Made by a program: the position numbers and the translations under genes
Source of the DNA: Nymphaea colorata
Taxonomy: Eukaryota > Streptophyta > Magnoliopsida > Nymphaeales > Nymphaeaceae
NCBI RefSeq assembly: GCF_008831285.2
Contig: NC_045144.1
Coordinates: forward strand, 10,643,672 to 10,707,671
Length of the DNA: 64,000 nt
Direction: 5' to 3'
Part shown: piece after piece, positions 1 to 12,470 of the stretch
Numbering within the stretch: position 1 is the first letter of the stretch
Layout of the letters: every line of letters begins with the position of its first letter
Notes under the pieces: generated by a model
Databases searched by the model: none
Told to the model about the DNA's origin: nothing
Seen by the model: the letters and a program-made list of their open reading frames with translations, nothing else

Positions 1-1040
1 TATATGCAAAAAAAGAAACACAATCACCAAGCAATGTAATAAAATGTCGATGGGGTCAAGGCCAAAGTATGGGTACATGCTTCATCATCGGCAATATGTG
101 AGATGTTCAAGTTAATGAAAATGTAATGAAAATGTATCAATGATAATCATAGCGAAACAATGACGAGTTCCATCACAATCGCCATCTGTTCGCATTCCCA
201 AAAGTATTTTGGTTTTTGGAGTGCTCCAGAAAAAATATGGATTTATTTTGAAATGAGAGAGAAAGGGACTCACTCGTCGATACGAGGATCGACCGTTCCC
301 GGCACCTTTACCTGAGGTAATCAATCTAAGAGCTATGCTTATTATTAATGCATTTCGTTTTGGTTTAAACATCTTTTTTATTCTAAATGTGGTGTTGTGT
401 TTGAGAAAATAATTGAAGATTTGATGTTTGAAACTTTTAAAAAAGTTCTTGAAGAATCATTTGAAAGTGTAAAACATTTTGATTTGAAAATCTTGAATTG
501 AGAAATCTTTACAAATACCATTTGGAAAGCTTGGAAAATCATTTTGAAGTGGATTTAGTGTTCTTTGAAGACTTTAAGTAGATTTTTGGTTTTGCTTTAA
601 TTCAATTACTACTTAGTTAGAGCTTCATCTCATCTTTCTTAAATTCTTTTGGAGAGGTACTTGTGATCATAAGTGATGTTAAGTGAGTGTGAATGTATGA
701 ATACATTGATCCTATATGATTAGAAGAAAATAATTCATTCATACCATCACATTCATCTAAAAGCATTCCTACAATCACATACATCTAAGTTTCTTACTTT
801 CTATTTATAAAATTGTCATAAATATTGTTATGTAAAGAAAAAAATTTTTAAAATTGGAGTGAGGTTGTAGACCATAAAAAATGATTACAACATTGGGTCA
901 TTACTTGATTTTTTTTTTATCTTAGTAAAGTCGATAAATAATAAATAAAAACCTTAGATCTTTGAAGAAAAATATCCAAAAGATTGAAAAAGATGAAATA
1001 CTCCCATAAAAAGAAAGAAAGAGAGAAAGAGACTTCAAAG
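1..1040. other. AT-rich intergenic DNA, no gene recognised
   Basis: No open frame resembles a known protein. The longest minus-strand frame (112-372, 86 codons) has no recognisable domain. The stretch is AT-rich with several poly-A and poly-T runs. It may be decayed transposon DNA, but I see no terminal repeats to show this. Confidence 0.5.
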
Positions 1041-1070
1041 ATCACTAAATACATATATCTTTATACATAT

Positions 1071-1072
1071 TC

Positions 1073-1108
<36 letters not shown>

Positions 1109-1309
1109 TATGTATATGAAAGCATGTGAAAATGAAAAGTTAATTTAAAATGGAGAGGAAAAAGAAGATCTTAAAGGGGGGGGGGGGGAGAGAGAAAGGG
1201 AGATGCACATATACGTGTACATATTATCACATATACATATATGAAAGTTTATAAAAAGAGGATATTGATTCGAAGAGAATGAGAGATTTTTAAAGGAAAA
1301 GATGTAGAG

Positions 1310-1393
<84 letters not shown>
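1071..1393. repeat. TA and CA microsatellites with a G-run
   Basis: An uninterrupted TA tract of about 80 bases lies at 1312-1393. A shorter TA tract followed by CA repeats lies at about 1073-1108, and a run of about a dozen G lies near 1177-1188. Open frames across this area encode only alternating Tyr-Ile and are artefacts of the microsatellite. Confidence 0.95.
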
Positions 1394-1396
<3 letters not shown>

Positions 1397-1599
1397 TTTG
1401 TTGGATAAGACATTTAACTTGAAGAGAGAATGTAGAGATAGAAAATAGAACACATATATATATCCATTTATGCGTACATGAAAATTTGTTAAATAAAATG
1501 TGGAAACATAGAGAGGGAAAGATAAAGAACATCATCTTGTGCACATATATGTGTATAACATGTATATACGTATGTGTCTTCATGAGATTAAAAATCTAG

Positions 1600-3460
1600 A
1601 AATGATTTAAAGTATCTGACTTCATTTTTGATGTAGGCCAGAGAGGAACTTGGTTTCATGGAAGAGCCTAAACTAAGCCTCGAGAGCCTCATTCAAGAGG
1701 GTTTTTGCTTTTAAAAATCTTTTGAAAAGTATGATTTCATATATTTTTATACATGAACATAAAAGATAATTATTTCGTTTGTTACAAAGGAATATGTTTC
1801 TTCCACCATTGGGTATAAAAGAAAATCAATCACACATAAAATTAAGAGCAATACACTCATTGGGGTTCCTAATCGAGTGATTCATAAGCGTAATAATGAT
1901 ATGAAATTGCATTTTTAACATGATACATATTCGCGAATGGCTTTCCCGGGTTGGATGAATCCCAACCTCAAAATCAACATAATAATGAAGAAGAATCCCA
2001 AACCAAACCGTCATTCTCACCATTCATTCATATAGAAAAAACAATCAACTACACATGTATAACCGAACAACATTCAAGATGATAAAGAAATATGCTTCAA
2101 TCATAAAATGGAATTTTATTCCCATTCGTATAGCAAAAACAATCAACTAGGCATGTATAACAAAGCAACATTCAAGACATGAAAAAAACCATGCTTCAAT
2201 CATAAAATGAAATCTTATTCTACCTTCTCATGCTCCTGATGCACTCAAGAATAGCTCGTGACTCCGAAGAGGAGGTATGAAAGCTTTCTTATATGGCCAT
2301 GGAGAGATGAAGAAGGGAGAAAGTAGGTAGAGAAAAAGGATTGGAATTTTGGTTACATACTTATAACAAGAATGATTTTAGGAAAAGGAATGCTCTTTCT
2401 TCGAATGATCCTATATTCGCCTTGAGTGAAGCTCCAAGATAATAAGGATATGAATTGGAATTTGAAGAAGCTTGCTCCCAAGGTTGGAAGTGAAGAAGAA
2501 TGAGAAGGGAAGAAGAATAGAGAAATGAAGAAAGAGAGCCAAGAGAAAACTCTAAGTCTTCAAGTGAGAATGCACTAGAGGTTCTCTAAGGGCTAAGTCA
2601 TGCCCAAGAGGGAAGATTGTTGAGGTATTTATAGGAAGTTTTAGAGCCAAAAGTCAAAATTCGATTTTTTTTTTAATTTGACAAGATTTTCATGTAAATT
2701 TCAAATCTTTTTGAATTATTTTAAATTTTTTTATGGGTTTTGACTAACTCTGATTGGCCACTAGCCCTGCAAACACCCTTTTGGGGTGTGGGCAGGGCTA
2801 ATGGCCAACTAAAAAGTTCAAAGTCACCCTGTAATGGTTGGTTTTTGAAGGAAAATGGGGCTTGCACAGTGGGCAGCGCTTCAAAATAATGGGGCTTGCG
2901 CTTCAGAAAAATGCACGTGGGCAGCGCTTGATCCAAAAAAACACGAATGTGTCTCGCGCGACTGCATGTCGTTTGATGCACAAAAATATTTTTTTTCTTT
3001 TTTTTAAATAATATGAAATAAATAAGGGCTTTTCATATAAAAGCATTAAACCTTGGTTTTAAATTTATTTAAAAATGTGTATAAAATTGGTTTTTCTTAC
3101 AAATGGGTGGTCGACTTCGTTTTAGGTGGCTCCAGACTCATTTTAAATCCGAATTGGATTCAATTGCTCGTCGACTCGTTCTTGTGCATCACTTAGGCTT
3201 AAATTTACATTTTGGCATGAGAAGGAACCAAAAAGAAAGGGAAGATCCGTGCATACGTGTGCGGCGCTCATAAATTCAAATTTTTTTGTATTGATTTTAG
3301 TTTTGGGTTTTGAGTTCGAAAAAATGAATTCGGGTCTAGACTTGGATTTTGGATCTTATTTGGATTCAAGAGTTGGATTTTAAATCTCGCGTCTAAAGTT
3401 GAGTTTTGAGTTTGTTTTTGGGTAAAATACTCCAATCTTTACAAAAAAATTTTGGGTGGT
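1600..3460. other. Intergenic DNA with a degenerate 98-bp tandem duplication
   Basis: A segment at about 2019-2116 is repeated with changes at 2117-2215; both contain an ACAATCAACT block, at 2041 and 2139. The rest shows no recognisable coding frame. The prose-like GT-rich stretch at 3040-3460 could be part of an old LTR retrotransposon, but I cannot identify it. Confidence 0.5.
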
Positions 3461-3469
3461 AACATCTGT

Positions 3470-3640
3470 TTATGATATTGTTCTCGTGTTTTTGAAATTC
3501 TTGATTCCTTGGATGAAACGCCATGTAAATCAAATTCCTTCCCAAAAAGAGTCCATTGAAGGAAGAAATGCCGGTGATAGTTTTTTAGATATTGTTTTAA
3601 GCATGCAATAGCTGGTGTCCGAGCATCTTCATCTGATTAT
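3470..3640 (+). repeat. Endogenous caulimovirid leader fragment (sense on + strand)
   Basis: This matches, in the same orientation, the leader segment around 17380-17460 of the better-preserved copy. It is also matched, inverted, at 5960-6150. The matching core ends in a GATTCCTTGG-type block. It abuts head-on the minus-strand promoter copy at 3640, so the junction is a rearrangement. Confidence 0.7.
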
Positions 3641-4370
3641 ATAGGCACTAGACTCTGGGGTGGTGCTTATATAGGCACCAGAGTACAAAATAAACTAAAA
3701 CTTGGAAACAGAATTAGATTCCTTCTCAAAAAGATTAAGCACAAACAAACAAAAGCCATTACATGCAAAGGAAGTCGAAAGAGGACAAATGTCATATGCT
3801 GGATAAGGTGGCAGTCGAACATGTCTAAAGTCAAAAGTGCTACAATGCACAATAGTGTCCGCCATATTGCTATAATGACTGCTGCATGGCTGTTACAGTA
3901 ACCGCCTTGGCTTGTTTGGTAGGAAAAAGCCACGTGGCTTGTCGTAGCTTCTGCTCTTTTGACACGTGTGAGGTTCCTTATGCTTTTATTTTCTTTGGTT
4001 AAATGCAACGTTGCTTTATGTCACATAAATATTGTTGGCAACTACAATAGTCTTTTAGAGACTCCTTAGGATGATTTGCCTTAGATGTAACCCATAGCTT
4101 ATCCCGCGGGGTACTTTATAGAGTAAGTTTTTATGCCAAAGATTTACAAACATAAAACCCATACTTAACCTGTAGGGTTTTTCCAGGGTAGATTTTAGGG
4201 CGATGACCTACAACATTAGCCCTATTTTTTAACAAGGGGATCTTCCTAAGGAGAAGTTTATTACGTACCTTCCCAAAGGATGATGCTTTAATTCTAGATG
4301 AGAAGTTTAACCACAACTTGCAAGGGTTAATTTTTTTCGATCTTGACGAACGTTAGGCTGCAGGGTTAAG
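3640..4370 (-). promoter_or_regulatory. Endogenous caulimovirid intergenic promoter region, copy A
   Basis: This is one of three homologous copies (the others are at 13590-14570 and 16170-17125). On the minus strand it runs from the end of the 3' ORF remnant through a CCACGTGGC G-box-like palindrome (about 3930) to a TATATAA box at 3667-3673. The position, between the last ORF and the leader, is where caulimovirids carry the pregenomic RNA promoter. The TATA block is partly repeated 30 bases further on, near 3637. Promoter function is inferred from layout only. Confidence 0.65.
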
Positions 4371-5790
4371 TACTCAACAGCTTCGTTCCTACTGTCATAG
4401 TTGTTATCAATATCTTATACAACCTCCTCCTCATATTGTTCATTGTTATCCCAATATCCTCCAATATCCCATTCTCCTTCTTCTCCCCTTTGGAGGATTG
4501 CTCATATATTTTGATTGTCACCTGCCCATTCTGCATCATAATTGTTTTGAACCTGACAAAAATGTTCACATAGGCCAGGATTTATTCGTTGGTTGCTTTG
4601 ATAAGGGATGCAAATACTTGCAGTGACTCGGTTATCTATTAGAAAGATGTGTGTGTGCATATCTTCAGTTACCATCCAGTTGGTTCTCTTCTTACTAGCA
4701 ATCTGGTCTTTGGCAATTGTGCAGACCCTCCATATCTTGATTTGGCAATATACATCATCGTCTATAAAAGCAGTTCTAAGAGTGGTTGCAAGATTTCTAG
4801 TTTGCAGGAGGTGAAGTCCATTGTAAATTTTTATCAAGACTTCTTTCCTAGCTTTACATGGGGACTCATAAGAAGGGGCAATGGCTTCAATACGTAAGTT
4901 GACATATCCATAGGGGTACACCCAGTTTTCTTTGAACATCTGTTTACCACATATGCTAGTTGCTAATTGAATTCAAGGTGTTTTGTTTGTTCTTCTTTGC
5001 TATCATAACTCTTTTTAGAAACCCCTGATCCATCAAGCTTTTGGGCAAGAGTTTTATCCCTTGGATTTTTTGGTCCTGCCATCTCCTAAGGTTAATGGTA
5101 GCTTGTACAAGCGAAAATACCTTTTCACACTCGCAAAGAGAAGTATCAAAATGGTGGTCTTGTTTATACTTGATCAAAATAAATCCCAAGTCAGGCTTCC
5201 TCATGTTGGGACTTTGTTCCATAATTCTTAGCAAGTCTTGTATGTTGACTTGCTCATTCATGTTTGCTTTTAGGTCTAGGCAGTAGACATGTTCATTTAC
5301 TAATGGAACATTTGGGGGAATTGTCTCTCTTTTTTCTCTTAATTTCTTCATTTCTTCTTCAACATACTCTTTTAAGAATCTTTTTTCTGTTTCTAAATTT
5401 TCTAATTTTTCCTAAATTCTTTCTTTTCCTTCTTTCTCCAACTCATTTCTACCTGTTCTGCCTTGAAACTTATCTCTAAGGCAAGATAATTATTTAGCCT
5501 TTGAGGTCTAAGGGGTATATGTTCCAAGGAGATGTCTGGTAGGGTTTTTTTTATTGAAGTTGCCTATTTTTTAGTTTAAATGGGTTGCTAATAAAGAAAA
5601 GATCTTTGCATAAGTTGGATTCTGTTTGTTTTGCCACAGATTGTCCACAAAATGTGGTCTTTTAATTCTAGAATAAGGCTAGGAGAAGTAAGAAAGGTTA
5701 GCTTTGAATGGGAAGGAAATATTGGTAATCCTAAGTCGAGGTCAAGAGACTGCAACTGGCTTGCTGAAGCCATAATACCAGCAATGTAAA
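4370..5790 (-). pseudogene. Endogenous caulimovirid 3'-terminal ORF remnant, copy A
   Basis: This is a decayed reading frame on the minus strand starting at an ATG near 5773 and ending near 4370, with frameshifts and stops between its open blocks (5588-5773, 4956-5351, 4502-4939). Its start block resembles that of the plus-strand frame beginning at 12471, and its end block resembles 13450-13560. It sits directly upstream of the promoter copy. In caulimoviruses, soymoviruses and cavemoviruses this place is taken by the transactivator/viroplasmin (inclusion body) gene. I see no decisive viroplasmin motif, so that identity is positional inference. The frame is broken and non-functional. Confidence 0.55.
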
Positions 5791-5959
5791 GTTTATGTTA
5801 AGTAAAACAATACTCTCTATATTGTCTACTATGGCTAATGTCTACTTACAGAGGAATTGAAATCTATCTTATATGATGTTCTATCCTTTTGCTGAAGGAA
5901 AGTATTATTTAGATTGTTGCTCCCACTTGAATGGGGCCACATCTCTACTCATCGCTACC

Positions 5960-6150
5960 TAGAATTAATGTAAGAATTAGATGAAGATGCTTGGACCTTG
6001 TCTTGTTTCATGACAACGATCAGCTTCTGCATGCTTAAAACAATATCTAATAAATTATCACTGGCTTTCCTTACTTCACTAGACTCTTTTCGGGAAGGAA
6101 TCTGATTTACATGGCAGCTCGCCCAAGGAATCAAGAACTCAGAAACACAG
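5960..6150 (-). repeat. Endogenous caulimovirid leader fragment, inverted
   Basis: This is the reverse complement of the leader fragment at 3470-3640, sharing blocks for about 160 bases, including a TGATTTACATGGC-type core. It marks the right edge of the first caulimovirid block. Confidence 0.65.
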
Positions 6151-8830
6151 GTGTAACGCTTGGCATGTGGGGTAGGTTGGGCTGGATCAGGGTCCAGACC
6201 CGGAGCCGAACCCCATTCTCGCGATGAGGAGGCTCAATGCCAGCTATCCCATTTCATCCCTCTCGCTGGTTCATCCACGATGCAAGGAAGCAGGAGGCGA
6301 AAGAAAGTGTAGCAGCATCGACAGGTGAAGCGGCAACGCTCAGGTAAACCATCTCGATCTCTCTCTGTCTCTTCTGTCTTCTCCTTCTTTCTCAACCTCT
6401 ATTGCATCTCTGTCCCTCTCCCTTTCATCATTCTCTGTCTGTCTCCCCCTTTGTCCCGAGTTCTCTTTGCTTGATCCCCAACTCTCCCACCAATTCTCAC
6501 CCTTGTCCTCCAATTTGTCTCAAGTTTTTCCCAAACTAAACCCTCCCCTGGTCTCCCGTACTCTCTCCCTCCTTTGCTACTCCCTTGTCCCTCTGCTTGC
6601 ACGCTTTCTCCTGCCAGCCTACTCTCACTCTTAGTGTCTCTCACTGTCGTGTATCTCTCTGCATACTCCCTCAACCGAGCACTCTCTCTGCACTCTCCCT
6701 CTCGCCTGTCTTTATTTTTCCTTGCCCGAACTCTCACCGTTTGTTTCTCTTTTTGCCTCCCTGTTGCTATCTCTCTAACCCATGTGTGTGTCTCCCTCAA
6801 CCAAACCATTTTCCTCTCAATTGGATGCCCTCTTCTAATGGTTGACCTCTCTCTTGATCCCTCTTCTAATGGTAGCTTGGGTAACACATCTTTTTCCTCA
6901 TACCAGAGAATAGAAGGTGTTGGAGGTGACAAGAACATATAACCTTAGCTGCTTGAGGATCGATCGAGTACTTTAGGTGGTTGCTGGGGACACTACTGCA
7001 TCTAAGACGCTAAAAGATGAGTGAGTACAACTAAATAAACCTAATTTTATTGGATTTTTGCCCTAAGAATGTATAGAATTACCTTTTTAGTATGATGGGC
7101 TAATATTTGAAGTGGCTAGGTAGCATGGTAGAGATTTTGATGATGTTAAGAAGGTTTAGAACTATTTTAGCAAACTAGGAACGTATGATATTTTTGATGT
7201 GCACATTATGTCGCTTGCTGGGAAAGAGTATGTATGTTGGGAAGCATAATTGCTAGGATGAGGTGTCAACTTAGAAACAAGTGAGAAATGTATTGGTGAT
7301 AGGTTGAATCAAAGTTTTGAGCTTTAATCGTTGGGTCACAACCTCGAAGAGTTGGAAAAAAACAATTCGAGGACTTTATGGGCCAATACTACATGTCAGC
7401 ACCCTCTTGAGGCAATAACCTATGCATCAATGATCCTATTTCTTACTTGTATTGATTTTAAAGCAAAATGAGAATATTTTTGGAAGTATACCAAGCACGT
7501 CGAGTAGACCTTGAGCGATAAGATTTGAAGCTCAAGGCAATTTTGGGTATTTTTGGCAACACACAATAGGTATGGCAGCATTCCAGGCAAATCCTTGGTT
7601 GGGGCCAAATTTAGAGTACGTTCTTTTCACGATCATTGGATCTTATGTTGTGTTTGGAAGATTGATGTGTGCCATAATGTGCTTATTTCCACATGAATGT
7701 ATGTGTGTAATAGACTAACTATGAGATTGTTTGATTGTCTTTAAATTACTATGCGATGGCATATGCATGCTAACAATTATAACTACTTATGATAGATTAG
7801 GCGGGGTATCGAGTCGAGTATCTTCTCAACTCTGATTTTGCATTAGTGAACATCCTAGAATGATATTTACATAGGACAACTATGAGCCAATCACAAATCG
7901 AGACTACTCTCCATGGTTCGGCTATGTTTTGTATGATGTGATTGTTTTGTTTGATTGATGTGAATGCTACAATATTTTTTGTGTGCATTGCCATGGGCAG
8001 CGATGCAATTGAATGAAATTGAATGTTTGAAGTACCCACAAAGTTATGATGGCTAGCTAAGAGTATTGACAGTATGTGTAACTGCCATATGAATGTGTTT
8101 TGAGGTATGGGTGCACTTGTGAAGTGAACTAACATCGTGGGCTAGCCAGTCATTTTGTGAATGTGTTCTCATAATGATAAGTTAAGAAAAAATAATTGAT
8201 GGAAGACCAGTGAGTTATGACAGCATGTTTGGCATATGTCCTGCCCACGCCATTGGTCTCGCCTGCTTGGAGTGCAAGAGGTGCAAGGCCCCTGGATATC
8301 ATTGTGTGTTGTGCTTGGAGCATTGGGCTCTCACCTTCCCAACCTGGGTGTCCTAGGGAAGGCTGAGCAACTCTCTTTGGCATTCATACATCCTTTGATG
8401 ATTACTCTATTGTTGTAGCATGAACAGATTCATATCATTTTGGGCCACCATAAGGGTTGTCTCTCGACTGTGGGTCGCCCGTGGTGTGCATGCGTCTGTG
8501 TTTGTACCCACTAGAGCTATCAATTCACTAAAGAAAATGTAAATAAAATGATTGTAAATGAAATAAATGTGAATAAAGTTAATATGCATTAAGTGAATGT
8601 GACTATTGAGTGTGCTAATTGTAGTCATTGAGTCATCCCTACACGTCGTTGTATATGTGAGGGGCTACCATGACAAGTTATGTGATTGCACGATCCTATC
8701 ATAATATGATAGTGTTACATTTTCGTATATGTTATATCTCATAGTTGAGTCTTTATCTTAGAGGGTTAGGGATTTATCTAGTTTGTTGTCATACTACGAA
8801 GGCTGAACCTTCTGTTGTTTACTTTTTTTT
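6150..8830. other. Unrecognised DNA between caulimovirid blocks, with a pyrimidine-rich tract
   Basis: Bases 6200-6360 are GC-rich and end in a splice-donor-like CTCAGGTAAAC. They are followed by a strongly pyrimidine-rich plus strand (6360-6900, CTCTCT-type). This could be the 5' end of a captured or decayed gene. The minus-strand frame here (6399-6938, Arg/Glu-rich) is the complement of the low-complexity tract. Bases 7000-8830 contain no recognisable protein. Confidence 0.4.
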
Positions 8831-8839
8831 TTAGGTTTT

Positions 8840-9220
8840 GACAGACCCAGGCAGTAGGTTGATCAAATTCAGGGGAATAATATTATAAGTTGACTATGTT
8901 CTAGTTTATTCTTTTTTGTGATAGATGTGTTACCTGTTCTTGGAACCCAGTTCCTATAAAAGGAAACTTTCCAGTTTAAGGCAAAGACTCATAATTAGAG
9001 TGTGGAGTTGTATGAAAAGTACATGAAGCTAAACTGTGTTGTTATATTGATAGAAAGTTGTGTTTTTATTAAAATTTAAATGTTGTTATTATGAATAGAT
9101 TAGAGTATTTAAATTTAGAATTACACAAAAAATCTAAGAAGTTTAAGACAAGTAAAACTTTACCAATCAACTTTTTCTTACTTTAGATTATATTTGTTTT
9201 ATTTTTGAATGGGTGATAAG
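8840..9220 (+). repeat. Endogenous caulimovirid leader fragment upstream of the movement protein region
   Basis: This is homologous to 17570-17720 and, inverted, to 20100-20180. Shared blocks include a GATGTGTTACCT core and a GACAAAGACTCATAA-like core. It precedes the coding remnant in the order expected for a caulimovirid genome. Confidence 0.65.
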
Positions 9221-9224
9221 GAAG

Positions 9225-10880
9225 AGATTTACATACAAAGTCTAAAAGAAACCAAAACCTATTACCGAGATGCAGAAGGACTAAGTAGATATGACCCTCC
9301 TAGTAGTTCTGATAAAATAGTAGTTCGACAACTAAATATGATAATCATTATGATAACAAAATTAAGCTAGAGAATTAGTCAACTTGAACGAACTATGGGC
9401 AAAAGGCCAGAATCAGAAAGAGTAAACTTAGAAGAACTAATTAAAAAACTAGACAACCTTAATATAGGAAATGACAAAGTAAAGCATACCCCTATTCCTA
9501 AAAGTATTATTTTTTCTAGAAAATAATGGCTGCAAGAAAATTCTTTTTGTGGTCTTAGTAGAACCCTTAGTAATGCTAATGAAACAAGACAAATAGAAGA
9601 AAATCTATTAACTAGAATGATTCGAAGCCAAGGTCCTATCTCCGGAATGCTGGAAGAGCTGATAGATATAAACAAGGATTTAGAAATTTACAATAATCAC
9701 CAACTGACTCCGTTAAATCTCAAGAACCTTACATAGGACAAGATTTTGGAGTATAAAACCCCAATTAGTTAGAATAAGCAGACAGAAGAAGTCTGTGTAA
9801 CCACTGAACACAAAAATATAGGCATCGTAAGTCAAGAAAGTATTAAACAATTGTTACATAATCAAAATATGTTTATCCATCTTGAATTGATAAGTATAGA
9901 AATTAAGGGATTAGCCAAGAGAAACTTTGGAACAAAAGTTCTAATCACCTTGCTAGATGAAAGATGGGCAAATGATGCTAGGAAAGCCATCAGAGTTAGT
10001 ATGGAAATTGATATGTCAGATAACAAAGAGATATTTTATTCTGCACCCAATTTCATGAATAGCATAAGGTACCTTGAACATATAGTTATAGGAATCCAAA
10101 TTAAAGGATAAAAAACATTTACAGGAAAGAAAAATCTGCTTGTAAATGTAGAATTTTTAAGCAAAATAACCAGCAGTAGTACAATAGAATATTAAATCAA
10201 TATAAAAGCAATGATTGAATCCATGACAAATAAGGGTATAAGAATGATTAAACCTATGGCTATTGACCCTGAGGAGTTAGAAGCATAAGATTGAATTATT
10301 ATTAAAAGTCTAGAGATAAATAGCTAAATTAAAATTCTAGAAGAAAGCCTAATGTTTAAAAACCCTAATAATAGTTATACCATAAAGTTTATAGACTATA
10401 AGGAAAGACAACCAAATGATGAAAATGAATCAGAAGAACTTCGTATCCAAATTGAGGATTAGTGGAAAAATTAGAACATAAGTGCATGTTACTCCCTAAG
10501 GGGCTTAATCTATGAGAAGAATATATTCTTAGGTTAGAAATTAAATTAATCAAAGAAGGTAAAATCTGGGAAGAGGATAATTTATACATAGACAGTGGGA
10601 AATGTCAGGGTTAGTATAAATAAACCAAATATCAGTTGCATAGAAAAGCCTATAGGCATCCCTAAAAATCTTATGGAAGCATGATGCTCCATGATTACTA
10701 TTGCAAGAACATTGCAAGTCCGAAACAAAATCCATAGGTCCAAAACACAATATTCTATTCACTAGGACAACCTCCTAGAAATGCATATGTAGAATATAAA
10801 GAAAGAGACACTTATAAGCCCAAAGGAAACATATGACATTATAAACCCTATATAAAAAAAACCCTATTAGATGAAGGCAA
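9225..10880 (+). pseudogene. Endogenous caulimovirid polyprotein remnant with movement protein domain
   Basis: Caulimovirid movement proteins (30K superfamily) line plasmodesmata and let virions or nucleoprotein pass between cells. The clearest open block is 9851-10111. It carries the family's core pattern, including an IEIKGL strand, a GTKVLITLLDERW strand and a SAPNF block typical of badnavirus-like movement domains. Upstream (9225-9780) is an N-terminal region with a YRDAEG motif and a coiled-coil stretch. Downstream the frame continues toward the capsid region, with several in-frame stops. The remnant is multiply interrupted and cannot make a full protein. The family-level assignment is confident; the genus is not. 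Confidence 0.8.
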
Positions 10881-11552
10881 AATATTAAATACAAGGTGTA
10901 ATGACCCCCAATTATTACCCTCAGTCAAATGTGGTCCCAACGAGTAGCTAGAAATGGCATAAAATGGATCAATCAATGTGGATAATAGAAGAAATGTATA
11001 CCTGGGTAGAAAAGTTCTTAGGAGAAACTGCTAGAGCTCCCAAAGAGAACACACCCTCAAAACTTACAATGAAAAATTTTATTAAGAAAAAATATTTATA
11101 ACTTTACAAATAAAATATATTTGCTCTTATTAGGATATCAACCAAATATAGGATTTCATAAATAACAACAAGATTCTCTTAGAAAGTTAGAACATCTCCA
11201 AATCAAAGATTGGAGAAATATTAAATACAAGGTGTAATGACCCCCAATTATTACCCTCAGTCAAATGTGGTCCCAACGAGTAGCTAGAAATGGCATAAAA
11301 TGGATCAATCAATGTGGATAATAGAAGAAATGTATACCTGGGTAGAAAAGTTCTTAGGAGAAACTGCTAGAGCTCCCAAAGAGAACACACCCTCAAAACC
11401 TACAATGAAAAATTTTATTAAGAAAAAATATTTATAACTTTACAAATAAAATATATTTGCTCTTATTAGGATATCAACCAAATATAGGATTTCATAAATA
11501 ACAACAAGATTCTCTTAGAAAGTTAGAACATCTCCAAATCAAAGATTGGAGA
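10881..11552 (+). repeat. 336-bp near-identical tandem duplication in the capsid region
   Basis: Bases 10881-11216 and 11217-11552 are direct, adjacent copies. I find one difference (T versus C, in AAAACTTAC/AAAACCTAC). The unit, 336 bp, is exactly 112 codons, so the duplication keeps the reading frame. The near identity contrasts with the heavy decay around it and implies a recent event or an assembly artefact. Confidence 0.95.
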
Positions 11553-12300
11553 TATATAAAACCATTTTTGTAGTTCTTTAGCAAGATGTTTTTACAATAA
11601 AGAGACAGGAGAAAACTTATTTCTCAAATTACCTAATCCATTAGGTTCTAAAATTCACAAAAAGTATAAAGAAAGAGAAGTAATAGCCCAATTAGATAAT
11701 ATTAGCATAAAGATCCAATGCATTATCAAAGAATTGGTAAAAGAAGTGTATTGAGATCACCATCTCTAGACAATTAAAATGAGAATAAACAGATATACAC
11801 ACTACAGAGGTATGATAAAGAGCCTAGAGATACAAAAATATATAAGAACAAAACAAGTGACGAAGGACAGAAATATTACCTTTGAAAATCTAAGGCTAGA
11901 AAACCCTACCTTGACAAACATAAACATGTTAAAAAATATAATACTCAGAGGGATTATAAAAACAAGTAACATGTTTTACTTGTGGTATCCCTGAGCGTTT
12001 AGCTAGAGACTGTTCAAAATGAAATAATTTATATAATAAAGCATCAATTTTAGTTGATTGTAAATGAGGATGTGTTAGCTCTAAATGAATATATTAGTGA
12101 TACCAAAAGTATTTGTAATATTGTTTCTACAGACGGACATCCTCTGACCATAGTTTCTTTGATGATGAACCTTGTAATTTCAGCCATAACATACTTGAGA
12201 CAAGTAGAAAATATGGAAAAAATATGTCTACATTAAATAACTTACATAATATGTTTGATAATATGAATAATAACTAATGATTCTTTTGCAGTATTAGAGG
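11553..12300 (+). pseudogene. Endogenous caulimovirid capsid C-terminal remnant with zinc knuckle
   Basis: Caulimovirid coat proteins end in a CCHC zinc knuckle that binds RNA. Bases 11972-12013 encode a 14-residue C-X2-C-X4-x-X4-C block in which the expected His is an Arg (CGT, one base from CAT). Flanking frames are broken by stops. The protease, reverse transcriptase and RNase H normally expected after this are absent here: the 3'-terminal ORF remnant begins at 12471, so pol was deleted or lost by recombination. Confidence 0.7.
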
Positions 12301-12470
12301 AGCCATCCACAGTTATAGAAAAGAATAAGGCGGTAGCCATATTAATACTTTCCTTTGTGGAAAGGAAGAGCATCACATAGAATAGATTCAAATTTTTTGA
12401 AAATAGACATTAGCCATGGTAGACTATAGAATGTATTGTTTCACCTAACGTAAATTTACATTGTAGGGAA

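Noticed and set aside
1145-1583. Minus-strand frames of about 100 codons
   Set aside because: They consist mainly of alternating Tyr-Ile from the TA microsatellite and carry no domain.
6399-6938. 179-codon Arg/Glu-rich minus-strand frame
   Set aside because: It is the complement of a CT-rich low-complexity tract; long openness follows from composition.
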